From assembly GCA_963753685.1 (NCBI GenBank), contig CAVWDE010000006.1:496001-560000 (forward strand): a stretch of DNA of 64,000 bases, written 5' to 3'. The position numbers and the translations under genes were made by a program. Positions 52,205 through 60,768 of this stretch are shown in pieces (the first letter of the stretch is position 1; every line of letters begins with the position of its first letter). Source of the stretch: DATAOG01 sp963753685. Its GTDB lineage: Bacteria; Pseudomonadota; Alphaproteobacteria; Geminicoccales; Geminicoccaceae. Under the pieces are notes generated by a model, which ran no database searches, had not been told where the DNA came from, and worked only from the letters and a program-made list of their open reading frames with translations.

Positions 52205-54088
52205 ATGGCGGCCAGCCGGGAACGCCTCGAGGTCTTTCAGCGCGCGGTCGCGGCGACCTGTCGGGCGATGGCGCACCGGCCGGCGCTCAACGTCACCTTT
52301 CGCACCGGCGAGGCCAAGCGCGAGCGCCCGGCGGCGGGTGAGGCGGCGGAGGTCGCACTGCCCTTGCCGCGCCGGGCCATGGCCAACCAGGACGTGGCCC
52401 GGGTGCGCGGCGAGGCGGATGGCGCGGCGCTTCGCCTGCGCCACCACGACGTCAAGCTGCACAAGCGGCTGAACCCGCAGGGCGACCTCGCGGGCGCGGT
52501 GTTCGACGCGCTCGAGCAGGTCCGGGTCGAGGCGCTCGGCGCCAGCCGGATGGCCGGGGTGGCCGCCAATCTGGCGAGCGCGCATGCCGCCCGCGGCCGC
52601 CGCCCGGTGGCGCCGGCGACCGATCAGGCCGAGGCCGGCCTCGGCGAGGCGCTCGAGCTCTACGCCTGCGAGCATTTGCTGGGCTTCAGCCTGCCGCGCG
52701 AGCAGCGCGAGGTCCTGGACGCCTGGCGGAGCGTCCTCGACAGCCGGACCGGCCAGGACTGGGCGGCGCTCCGCCAGGAGCTCGGCCGCCAGGAGGACTT
52801 CGCGATCCGGGTGCGCGAGATGCTGGCGCATCTGGGCCTGGCCGAGGACCTGGGCGAGCAGCCGGAGGATCAGGATCCCGATCAGAGCGAGGCCGCCGAG
52901 GACGAGCAGAACGCCAGCCCCGACGACGCGCCGGGCGAGGGCACCAGCGAGGATGCGCTGCAGCCGGCGTCCAGCGAGGCCGCTGCGAGCGCCGACGAGA
53001 CCGCCAAGGCTGGTGCCACCGAGGATCGCCTGGACGATGCCAACGCCCCGGGCGCGGACGACGACGGCGACAGCGAGGCGCCGTTCCAGACCCCGCAATA
53101 TCTGCCGCCCGGCGGCGAAGCCCTCGCCTATCGGGTGTTCACGACCAAGTTCGACGAGGTGGTCGAGGCGAGCGAGCTCTGCAGCCCGGTCGAGCTCGGC
53201 CGGCTGCGCGCCCAGCTCGACCAGCAGCTCGGCCGCCTGCAGGGCATGATCGGACGCCTGGCCAACCGCCTGCAGCGCCGCCTGCTGGCCCAGCAGACCC
53301 GGTCCTGGGAGTTCGATCTGGATGAGGGCCTGCTTGACACCGCGCGCCTGACCCGGGTCGTGGTCAACCCCGAGCACGCTTTGTCGTTCAAGCTCGAGAA
53401 GGACACCGAGTTCCGCGACACCGTGGTCTCGCTGCTGATCGACAACTCGGGCTCGATGCGCGGCCGGCCGATCGCGGTCGCCGCGATGTGCGCCGACATC
53501 CTGGCGCGCACGCTCGAGCGCTGCGGCGTCAAGGTCGAGCTGCTCGGCTTCACCACCCGCAGCTGGAAGGGCGGCCAGAGCCGCGAGCTCTGGCTGCGCG
53601 CCGGCAAGCGCCCAAATCCCGGCCGCCTCAACGATCTGCGCCACATCGTCTACAAGCCCGCGGACAGCCCCTGGCGGCGCGCCAGGCGCAACTTAGGCCT
53701 CATGCTGCGCGAGGGCCTGCTCAAAGAGAACATCGACGGCGAGGCGATCCTGTGGGCGCACCAGCGCCTGCTCGCGCGCGCCGAGCAGCGCCGCATCCTG
53801 ATGGTGATCTCGGATGGCGCGCCGGTCGACGACAGCACGCTTTCGGCCAACCCCGGCAACTATCTGGAGCAGCATCTGCGCCAGGTGATCGACTGGATCG
53901 AGACCCGCTCGCCGGTCGAGTTGCTGGCGATCGGCATCGGCCACGACGTCACCCGCTACTATCGGCGCGCGGTCACGATCTCCGACCCCGAGCAGCTCGG
54001 CGGCGCCATGCTGGGCGAATTGTCCGAGCTGTTCGATCTCGAAAGTCAGCGGCCGCAACCGCGGGCGCGTCGGGCCCGCGTGGCCTAG
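52205..54088 (+). CDS. cobT: Aerobic cobaltochelatase subunit CobT
   Basis: Partner of CobS. The 627-residue protein has an N-terminal helical domain and then a very acidic linker at about 215-300 (EDLGEQPEDQDPDQSEAAED and similar). A C-terminal von Willebrand A domain follows, with the metal-ion-dependent adhesion site DNSGSMRGRPI. HIVYKPADSPWRRARRNLGL and ILMVISDGAPVDDST are typical CobT segments. Length and layout match the family. Confidence 0.95.
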   Translation: MAASRERLEVFQRAVAATCRAMAHRPALNVTFRTGEAKRERPAAGEAAEVALPLPRRAMANQDVARVRGEADGAALRLRHHDVKLHKRLNPQGDLAGAVFDALEQVRVEALGASRMAGVAANLASAHAARGRRPVAPATDQAEAGLGEALELYACEHLLGFSLPREQREVLDAWRSVLDSRTGQDWAALRQELGRQEDFAIRVREMLAHLGLAEDLGEQPEDQDPDQSEAAEDEQNASPDDAPGEGTSEDALQPASSEAAASADETAKAGATEDRLDDANAPGADDDGDSEAPFQTPQYLPPGGEALAYRVFTTKFDEVVEASELCSPVELGRLRAQLDQQLGRLQGMIGRLANRLQRRLLAQQTRSWEFDLDEGLLDTARLTRVVVNPEHALSFKLEKDTEFRDTVVSLLIDNSGSMRGRPIAVAAMCADILARTLERCGVKVELLGFTTRSWKGGQSRELWLRAGKRPNPGRLNDLRHIVYKPADSPWRRARRNLGLMLREGLLKENIDGEAILWAHQRLLARAEQRRILMVISDGAPVDDSTLSANPGNYLEQHLRQVIDWIETRSPVELLAIGIGHDVTRYYRRAVTISDPEQLGGAMLGELSELFDLESQRPQPRARRARVA

Positions 54089-54137
54089 CCAGGCCCCACT
54101 CCGACCCGCCGCCTTGGCCGCGGCCGGCCGGGCGGCG

Positions 54138-54701
54138 CTACTTCTCCAGCTTGCTGATCTTGGTGCCTTCGAGGCTGAGATTGGCCATCAGGCCGCGCTC
54201 GCCGTAGATGAAGGCGATCACCGGGTCGTTGAGCGCCGAGGTGGTGTTGATCTCGCCGGCGACCCCGACCGTGACCAGGGCGATCGAGCCGTCGACCCCG
54301 ACCTCAAAGCCATCGCTCGCCTGGAATTGCTTGAGCGCGTCCGCGGTCATGAACAGGATGATCTCGGAGCGTGCCTGGGCGCCGATCTGCAGGCCGATCG
54401 AGCCCGCGACGGTGCTGTAGTAGCCGAGCGTCCGGGCGCCGGCGAGCAGCGCGCCCTCGCCATACTCGCCGCCGATCCCGAGACCCGCCTTGATCACGCG
54501 CGGGAACACCAGCATCGCCTTGGCCTTCGCGGCGAGCTCGCGGCCGGTCGGCACCTCCTCGTAGAACCGGGTCAGCGCCGCGCTCACCGCGGCATCGATC
54601 TCGACCGCCGAAGCGGCCGCCGCCGGCTGCGCGCACGCTGGCGCGAGCCAGAGGCCGAGCGCGAGCAAGGGGACGATCGCCGCTGATCTCCGAGGTCGCA
54701 T
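54138..54701 (-). CDS. SYLF-domain (Ysc84-like) secreted protein
   Basis: A 187-residue exported protein with a signal peptide (IVPLLALGLWLAPACAQPAAA). The SYLF lipid-binding domain follows: AKAMLVFPRVIKAGLGIGGEYGEGALL, GYYSTVAGSIGLQIGAQARS, FMTADALKQFQAS and EINTTSALNDPVIAFIYGERG. ATG 54701 is preferred over the frame to 54767 because it begins the signal peptide directly. Such proteins are common in alphaproteobacteria, with phosphoinositide or lipid binding known only for eukaryotic relatives. It is convergent with cobT. Confidence 0.87.
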   Translation of the reverse strand: MRPRRSAAIVPLLALGLWLAPACAQPAAAASAVEIDAAVSAALTRFYEEVPTGRELAAKAKAMLVFPRVIKAGLGIGGEYGEGALLAGARTLGYYSTVAGSIGLQIGAQARSEIILFMTADALKQFQASDGFEVGVDGSIALVTVGVAGEINTTSALNDPVIAFIYGERGLMANLSLEGTKISKLEK

Positions 54702-55273
54702 CTCGAATATCCGTGCTTGGGGTTGCCGCCGGCGGCCGCGAGGCGGGCGCGCCGCAGAGGAGCGCACGGGCGGGTTAAGCCGGGCTTAATGCCGCCTCCG
54801 AGAGCGACCACCGGGCCGCGCCGGAGGCCCCTGCGGTCGGGCGGCCGACCGGCCCCGCCTATCGTTGCTGATGTTCGGGGCTTGGGACCGTATTCTGTTG
54901 ACCGCGGGCGCGCGCACGCCATGGCGGGCGCGGCGGCGTCGGGCTGGCCGCGATGGGGCAAGGCTTCCTCCGGCGGCCGACCATGGCTCTTGGGGTGGCC
55001 GCCGCGCTCCGGCGCGGTGCTGGTCCCGATCCAGGCCGGTCTGACGACCCGCTTTGGTCGGCTTCTGCGACCTGGCGCTGGTCCGGTCCGGCCGGCAGGC
55101 GCAAAGGCACATTCCATCCTGGCGGCGGCCGATCCTTCCGGCGATCGAAGCAAGCCGAGCGGGTTTCAGGCCGAATTGCCATTTGCCAAACGACGGCTGG
55201 CGTTCGACGATGGCGGCGGCTCCGAGCGGCGGCCGCCGGTCCGGGCCCGAGCAAGATCAAAAGGGGGGATATC
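54702..55273. other. Intergenic stretch, no gene seen
   Basis: About 570 bases between divergent genes. Frames run through, but none resembles a protein. It must hold the promoter of the polyamine-type transporter genes; no convincing -35/-10 or sigma-54 site was identified. Confidence 0.45.
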
Positions 55274-56434
55274 ATGCGCTCACCGAGCATATACGCCGTC
55301 TGTCTGGTCGGCGCCGTGGCCTGCGCCGCCGCTGCCGGGACGCGGGCCGAGCCGTTGCAGGCGATCGGCGCCGGCGAGGGCTTCGTCGACATCGTCGCCT
55401 GGCCTGGCTACATCGAGCGCGGCGACACCGACAAGGCCTACGACTGGGTCACCGGGTTCGAGAAGAAGACCGGCTGCCAGGTCCGGGTCAAGACCGCCAA
55501 CACCTCGGACGAGATGGTCGCGCTGATGAACGAGGGCGGCTTCGACCTGGTGACCGCCTCGGGCGATGCCAGCCTCCGCCTGGTCGCCGGCAAGCGGGTG
55601 CAGGAGATCAACACCGCCCTGATCCCGAGCTGGGGCAAGATCGACCCGCGCCTGCAGAACGCGCCCTGGCACACGGTCGACGGCAAGCACTATGGCGTGC
55701 CCTATCAATGGGGCTCGAACGTGCTGATGTACAACACCAAGGTCTTCAAGACGCCGCCGACCAGCTGGAACGTGGTGTTCGAGAAGATGGACCTGCCCGA
55801 TGGCAAGTCGAACCAGGGCCGCGTGCAGGCCTTCGATGGCCCGATCTACATCGCCGACGCCGCGCTCTACCTGATGCACCACCAGCCCGAGCTTGGCATC
55901 AAGGACCCGTACGAGCTGACCGAGGACCAGTACAAGGCGGCGCTCGACCTGCTGCGCCAGCAGCGCACGATCGTCAACCGCTACTGGCACGACGCCTTCG
56001 TCCAGATCGACGACTTCACCAACGAGGGCGTGGTCGCGAGCTCGTCCTGGCCGTTCCAGGTCAACATCCTCGTGTCCAAGGACCAGCCGATCGCGAGCGT
56101 GATCCCCGAGGAAGGGGCGACCGGTTGGGCGGACACCACGATGATGCACGCCGAGGCGCCGCATCCGAACTGCAGCTACCTGTGGATGGAGTGGACCCTG
56201 TCCTCGAACCTGCAGGGCGACCTTGCTGCCTGGTTCGGCTCGGTCCCGGTGGTGCCCGCCGCCTGCCAAGAGAGCCAGCTGCTCGGCGCGGACGGCTGCA
56301 AGATCAACGGTTCGGAAAACTTCGACAAGATCCGCTTCTGGCGGACGCCGGTCGCCAAATGCGCGACCCAGACCGAATGCGTGCCGTATTATCGCTGGGT
56401 CACCGACTACATCGCGGTGCTCGGCGGCCGCTGA
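55274..56434 (+). CDS. Polyamine-type ABC transporter substrate-binding protein
   Basis: A periplasmic PotD/YdcS-type binding protein, 386 residues. ATG 55274 follows AAGGGGGG, and a signal peptide ends near AAAGTRAEP. GEGFVDIVAWPGYIERGDTD at the mature N-terminus, FDLVTASGDASLRLVAGKRV, YGVPYQWGSNVLMYNTKVF and the C-terminal PYYRWVTDYIAVLGGR fit the YdcS-like spermidine/putrescine-binding group. The ATPase and two permeases follow after a 640-base gap occupied by repeats, so the set may not be one simple transcript. The ligand is inferred. Confidence 0.9.
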   Translation: MRSPSIYAVCLVGAVACAAAAGTRAEPLQAIGAGEGFVDIVAWPGYIERGDTDKAYDWVTGFEKKTGCQVRVKTANTSDEMVALMNEGGFDLVTASGDASLRLVAGKRVQEINTALIPSWGKIDPRLQNAPWHTVDGKHYGVPYQWGSNVLMYNTKVFKTPPTSWNVVFEKMDLPDGKSNQGRVQAFDGPIYIADAALYLMHHQPELGIKDPYELTEDQYKAALDLLRQQRTIVNRYWHDAFVQIDDFTNEGVVASSSWPFQVNILVSKDQPIASVIPEEGATGWADTTMMHAEAPHPNCSYLWMEWTLSSNLQGDLAAWFGSVPVVPAACQESQLLGADGCKINGSENFDKIRFWRTPVAKCATQTECVPYYRWVTDYIAVLGGR

Positions 56435-56573
56435 GCCCACGACGGGATGACCCGGCGGCTCCCGGGGCGGCGCCGATGCACGATCCTTCGCTGTCATGCC
56501 CGATCCTCGCGAGGGATGGCGGGCCGGATCAGGCACCCGGCCTCGATCGGGCATTCAGGCCCAGTGTGATCCG

Positions 56574-56737
56574 GTTAACCTTTCATCAACCATTCGTCCC
56601 TAGCGTGGCCATCTCCGCTGGTCCATGCGATCCTGGGAGTCCATGCGTCGCTCGAAAAACCGGCGGCTCGGAGTCCCACGGTCGCATGGGCCATCCGAAG
56701 AATGAGTCAGCACTTCAAAGGTTAACGTTCGGTTACC
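56574..56737. repeat. Dispersed palindromic element, copy C (complete)
   Basis: A 164-bp nested palindrome. Outer arms are GTTAACCTTT (56574-56583) and AAAGGTTAAC (56717-56726), perfect inverts, and the element ends in TTCGGTTACC. Inner arms are GGTCCATGCGATCCTGGGA (56620-56638) and the near-complementary TCCCACGGTCGCATGGGCC (56673-56691). A central 27-base loop differs from copy D. There is no coding capacity. Confidence 0.85.
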
Positions 56738-56790
56738 ATCGCGCGCAGTTACCATCGGAGCGCTACTACTATCGCGGCGATCACTATCGC

Positions 56791-56910
56791 CAGGTGACGC
56801 GATCGCAGGTGACGCGATCGCAGGTGACACCATCGCAGGTGACGCTATCGCAGGTGACACTATCGCAGGTGACGCTATTGCAGGCGGCACTATCGCAGAG
56901 GTCACTCTCG
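56791..56910. repeat. 15-bp tandem repeat, eight units
   Basis: Units of CAGGTGACGCTATCG type run end to end from 56791 to 56910, the last two more divergent. A weaker related segment precedes at 56772-56790. The frame crossing it would read VTxSQ repeats but has no start signal or family. Minisatellite-like, 168 bases before the ATPase gene, so copy-number change could alter its leader. Confidence 0.85.
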
Positions 56911-57077
56911 CGGGCGTCTGCGCACAACAGCGCAGGATCTTCGATATCGGTAGGGAACGCCGCCGGGATCCCGGCGGCCGGGCCGATCACGGGGAGCCGA
57001 CCGACAGGCGCTGGTCAGTCGGCGATGAGCGCTGAAGGACTGCGCCCGGCCGGCCGGCTGGCTCGAGCCTGACGCCC

Positions 57078-58115
57078 ATGGAGCCCGCGGTCCGTTTCGA
57101 GCGCGTGAGCCGCCGGTTCGGCGAGGTGCAGGCGGTCGATCGGGTGAGCTTCGAGGTCCGGGATGGCGAGTTCTTCGCCATGCTCGGGCCCTCGGGCTCG
57201 GGCAAGACGACCTGCCTGCGCCTGATCGCGGGGTTCGAGGAGCCGGATGGCGGCGAGGTCGCGATCCATGGCCAGGGCATGGCGGGCGTGCCGCCCTATG
57301 ACCGCAACGTCAACACGGTCTTCCAGGACTACGCCCTGTTCCCGCACATGAGCGTCCTGGACAACGTCGCCTATGGCCTCCGTGTCCGGGGCGTCGCCAA
57401 GGCCGAGCGGCGGACCCGGGCGGAGGCGATGCTGGAGCTGGTGGCGCTCGGCGGCCTCGGCGCCCGCCGGCCGGCCGAACTGTCCGGCGGCCAGCGTCAG
57501 CGGGTGGCGCTCGCCCGGGCGCTGATCAATCAGCCCGAAGTCCTGCTGCTCGACGAGCCGCTCGGCGCCCTCGACCTCAAGCTCCGCCAGCAGATGCAGA
57601 CCGAGCTCAAAGCCCTGCAACGCAAGGTCGGCATCACCTTCGTCTACGTCACCCACGACCAGGAGGAGGCGCTCGGCATGAGCGATCGCCTCGCGGTCTT
57701 CAACCACGGCCGGATCGAGCAGATCGGCACCCCCGAGGCGATCTACGAGCATCCCGCGACCGGGTTCGTCGCGGGCTTCGTCGGCGCCTCCAACATCGTC
57801 GATGCGGCGACCGCCGGACGCCTGGTCGGGCGCTCCCAGGCGTTCGCATTGCGCCCGGAACGCATCCGGGTCCTCGAGCCGGGACCGGGGAGCGCCGATG
57901 GCGGGGCGGACTTCGTCGTCGAGGGGGCCGCGAGCGATGTGCAGTATCATGGCGCCAGCACGCGGATCGACGTGGCGCTCGACGGCGGCGGCGCGCTGAC
58001 CGCGGACCGGCCGAACGATGAGCTCGGCGGCGCGCGGCCGGCGGTCGGTGCGCGCATCCGCCTGGGCTGGGCGGCGGCCGCGATGCAGCCCCTGCAGGAC
58101 GACGCGGCGCCGTGA
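57078..58115 (+). CDS. Polyamine-type ABC transporter ATPase (PotA-like)
   Basis: The ATPase of the importer, 345 residues. Walker A GPSGSGKTTCLRLIAG, Q-loop NTVFQDYALFPHMSV, signature LSGGQRQRVALARAL, Walker B LLLDEPLGALDLKLR and H-loop YVTHDQEEALGMSD are all intact. A C-terminal TOBE-like domain (FALRPERIRVLEPG, LGWAAAAMQPL) is usual for PotA/CysA-type subunits. ATG 57078 is used. It overlaps the first permease gene by four bases. Confidence 0.95.
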   Translation: MEPAVRFERVSRRFGEVQAVDRVSFEVRDGEFFAMLGPSGSGKTTCLRLIAGFEEPDGGEVAIHGQGMAGVPPYDRNVNTVFQDYALFPHMSVLDNVAYGLRVRGVAKAERRTRAEAMLELVALGGLGARRPAELSGGQRQRVALARALINQPEVLLLDEPLGALDLKLRQQMQTELKALQRKVGITFVYVTHDQEEALGMSDRLAVFNHGRIEQIGTPEAIYEHPATGFVAGFVGASNIVDAATAGRLVGRSQAFALRPERIRVLEPGPGSADGGADFVVEGAASDVQYHGASTRIDVALDGGGALTADRPNDELGGARPAVGARIRLGWAAAAMQPLQDDAAP

Positions 58116-59071
58116 GCGCGCTCATGCCCGGCCCGGCGATCGCCGGCCTGCCGCCTCCGAGCGCGCTCCGCCGGCTCTCGACCCTGCTCTACCGGCGGGC
58201 GGCCCTGTTCACCCTGCTCCTCTTGACCCCGCCCCTGCTCTGGCTCGGCGTCGTCTATCTGGGCTCGCTGTTCGCGCTCCTGATCCAGAGCTTCTTCGCC
58301 TTCGACGACTTTACCGGCCAGGTGGTCTACCAGCTGACGCTCCGCTCCTACGTCGACCTTTTGACCTCGCCCGCCAACCTCGACATCATCCTGCGCACGG
58401 TCAGCATGGCGCTGGCGGTCACGGTCGGCGCCGCGCTGATCGGCTTCCCGATCGCCTACATGATGGCGCGCTACGCGACCGGCCGCACCAAGGCGCTGTT
58501 CTACCTCGCGGTCATGCTGCCGCTCTGGTCGAGCTATCTGGTCCGGGTCTACGCCTGGAAGCTGATCCTGGCCAAGGAGGGCATCGTCAGCTGGGCGCTC
58601 GCCCGGACCGGGCTGACCTGGCTGCTCGATGGCGTGCTGGCGCTGCCGGTGATCGGCGGGCCGTCGCTCTCGGTCTCCTACCTCGGCATGTTTCTGGTGT
58701 TCACCTACATCTGGCTGCCGTTCATGATCCTGCCGACCCAGGCGGCGCTCGAGCGGGTGCCCAAGGGGTTGATCGAAGCGTCGGCGGACCTCGGTGCCCG
58801 GCCCTTCACGACCTTTCGCACGGTGATCCTGCCGCTCGCCTTTCCGGGCGTGGTCGCGGGCTCGATCTTCACTTTCTCGCTGACCCTTGGCGACTACATC
58901 ATCCCCTACATCATCGGCTCATCGCGCTTCTTCATCGGCCAGGCGGTCTACCTGCAGCAGGGGACCGCCGGCAACATCCCGCTGGCGGCCGCCTTCTCGG
59001 TGGTACCGATCGCGATCATGGCGGTCTACCTGACGATTGCCAAACGGCTTGGCGCCTTCGATGCGCTCTGA
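58112..59071 (+). CDS. Polyamine-type ABC transporter permease (PotB-like)
   Basis: The first membrane permease, 319 residues, about six helices. The ABC coupling motif is in LIEASADLGARPFTTFRTVILPLAFPGVVAG. It begins at GTG 58112 within the ATPase stop region. TLGDYIIPYIIGSSRFFIGQ near the end is typical of PotB/YdcU. The expected overlap with the partner permease is missing: copy D of the palindromic element lies in the 465-base gap to the next gene. Confidence 0.94.
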   Translation: MSALMPGPAIAGLPPPSALRRLSTLLYRRAALFTLLLLTPPLLWLGVVYLGSLFALLIQSFFAFDDFTGQVVYQLTLRSYVDLLTSPANLDIILRTVSMALAVTVGAALIGFPIAYMMARYATGRTKALFYLAVMLPLWSSYLVRVYAWKLILAKEGIVSWALARTGLTWLLDGVLALPVIGGPSLSVSYLGMFLVFTYIWLPFMILPTQAALERVPKGLIEASADLGARPFTTFRTVILPLAFPGVVAGSIFTFSLTLGDYIIPYIIGSSRFFIGQAVYLQQGTAGNIPLAAAFSVVPIAIMAVYLTIAKRLGAFDAL

Positions 59072-59185
59072 GCTGGAATGGGCGAAACCGGCGCCATGCC
59101 AATACGCCGGCTGTCCGAGTGGGCATGTCCGGCCCGAGCCAGATGCCGTCCGGAGGGACGGTCGGGTCGAGATCGCAGCCGCCCC

Positions 59186-59350
59186 GTTAACCTTTCATCA
59201 ACCATCGGTCGGTAGGTTTTCCAACGATCGATGGTCCATGCGACCCTGGGAATCCGCCTGCCAGCCCATCGACCGACCGGGTGGAGTCCCAGGGTCGCAT
59301 GGACCAGCCCAAGAAAGGGTTTGCCGCGCAAAGGTTAACTTTCGGTTAGC
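59186..59350. repeat. Dispersed palindromic element, copy D (complete)
   Basis: A 165-bp nested palindrome. Outer arms are GTTAACCTTT (59186-59195) and AAAGGTTAAC (59330-59339). Inner arms are GGTCCATGCGACCCTGGGA (59233-59251) and TCCCAGGGTCGCATGGACC (59287-59305), which are perfect inverts. It lies between the two permease genes of one transporter, splitting what should be a tight operon. Confidence 0.88.
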
Positions 59351-59535
59351 GTCGCGACGCCCGGCAGCGGCGCCGAATGCTGGCGACTTTCAGGGCGCCG
59401 TGAGGGCGCTGACGTCTCGACGTCCGCCAGTCGCGCCGACGACCGGCGGGCTGCTGGTGCCCTGCGCGAGTCCGACCACCCGCAACCGGACGGCCGCGGG
59501 CCAGGCCCGGGTGCCATCAATGCCGGAGGCCGCCC

Positions 59536-60360
59536 ATGGGCCGGCGATCTAGGGGCGCCGGGCGGCGGACGCCGCTCGGGCTCGGGCTCGCAGCCGGGGC
59601 GGGCCTGCTCTACCTGCATCTGCCGATGGCCTTCATCCTGCTTTACGCCTTCACGACCGACGACAAGAGCTATCAGTTCCCGCCGCCCGGGCTGACCCTC
59701 CAGTGGTTCGCGATCGCCTGGCAGCGCGAGGACATCTGGAACGCGCTCCTGCTCTCGGTCCGGGTCGCCCTGGTCTCGACCACCGGCGCGCTCCTGCTCG
59801 GCACGCTGGCGGCGGCAGCACTCTATCGGGCGCGCTTCTTCGGGCGCGAGGCGATCACGCTCCTGATCATCCTGCCGATAGCACTACCCGGCATCGTGAC
59901 CGGGATTTCGCTCCGCGCCGCGATCAACCTCGCCGCCATCCCCTATAGCTTCTGGACGATCGTGATCGGCCACGCGACCTTTTGCATCGTGGTCGTCTAC
60001 AACAATGTTCTGGCGCGGCTGCGGCGGACCTCCGGTTCGATCATCGAGGCCTCGATGGACCTCGGCGCCGACGGTTTCCAGACCTTCGGCTACGTCGTGC
60101 TGCCGAACATCGCGACCGCACTCCTGGCCGGCGGCATGCTCGCCTTCGCGCTCAGCTTCGATGAGGTGATCGTCACCACCTTCACCGCCGGCCAGCAGAC
60201 GACGCTGCCGATCTGGATGCTGACCGAGCTGGTCCGCCCGCGCCAGCGGCCGGTCACCAACGTGGTCGCGGTGTTCGTGATCGCGGTGACGCTGTTCCCG
60301 ATCCTGGTCGCCTACTACGCCACCCGCGGCACCGAGACGGTTGCCGGCGGCGGCAAGTGA
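59536..60360 (+). CDS. Polyamine-type ABC transporter permease (PotC-like)
   Basis: The second permease, 274 residues, six helices. After a basic N-terminus, LYLHLPMAFILLYAFTTDDKS and the coupling motif IIEASMDLGADGFQTFGYVVLPNIATALLAG are seen, and FALSFDEVIVTTFTAG is typical of PotC/YdcV. ATG 59536 has GGAGG 17-20 bases upstream, so its ribosome site is weak. It completes the transporter begun by the binding protein at 55274. Confidence 0.94.
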   Translation: MGRRSRGAGRRTPLGLGLAAGAGLLYLHLPMAFILLYAFTTDDKSYQFPPPGLTLQWFAIAWQREDIWNALLLSVRVALVSTTGALLLGTLAAAALYRARFFGREAITLLIILPIALPGIVTGISLRAAINLAAIPYSFWTIVIGHATFCIVVVYNNVLARLRRTSGSIIEASMDLGADGFQTFGYVVLPNIATALLAGGMLAFALSFDEVIVTTFTAGQQTTLPIWMLTELVRPRQRPVTNVVAVFVIAVTLFPILVAYYATRGTETVAGGGK

Positions 60361-60432
60361 GCAAAAACCGACGCGAGGCCTGAGGGACGGGATGTTATCC
60401 TCCCGCTCCGCGAGCCATAAAGGGAGATGCGG

Positions 60433-60768
60433 ATGCAGTGGCTGATCATCGCAAGGGACGGCAAGGACGCGCAGGCGCCCGAGCGGCGGCTGGCGGCGCG
60501 GCCGGCGCATCTCGAGAACGCGGCCAGGCTGCAGGCGGCGGGGCATCTCCTGGTCGGCGGCGCGCTGGTCGATGATGGCGGCAAGATGATCGGCTCGGCC
60601 GCGGTCGCCCAGTTCGCAACGCGCGACGAGCTGGACCAATGGCTGCGGACCGATCCCTACGTCACCGGCGGGGTCTGGCGCGATATCGAGGTGATCCCCT
60701 ATCGGGTGGCGCCGCACTATGACTTCCCGCCCTGCCCGAAGGCCGCAGGCTCCGAGACGACGTCATGA
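60433..60768 (+). CDS. YCII-related small protein
   Basis: A 111-residue ferredoxin-like YCII-family protein: MQWLIIARDGKDAQAPERRLAARPAHLENAARL carries the conserved Asp/Arg...His region, and GAVDD-like GALVDDGGKMIGSAAV and WLRTDPYVTGGVWRDIEVIPYR follow. ATG 60433 is preferred over 60427 because GGGAG is then six bases upstream. It overlaps the next gene by four bases, suggesting coupling. The function of the family is not settled. Confidence 0.87.
   Translation: MQWLIIARDGKDAQAPERRLAARPAHLENAARLQAAGHLLVGGALVDDGGKMIGSAAVAQFATRDELDQWLRTDPYVTGGVWRDIEVIPYRVAPHYDFPPCPKAAGSETTS

Noticed and set aside
55054..57072. 672-codon plus-strand frame over the binding protein and repeats
   Set aside because: It is out of frame with the binding-protein gene and crosses the palindromic element and minisatellite; compositionally a shadow.
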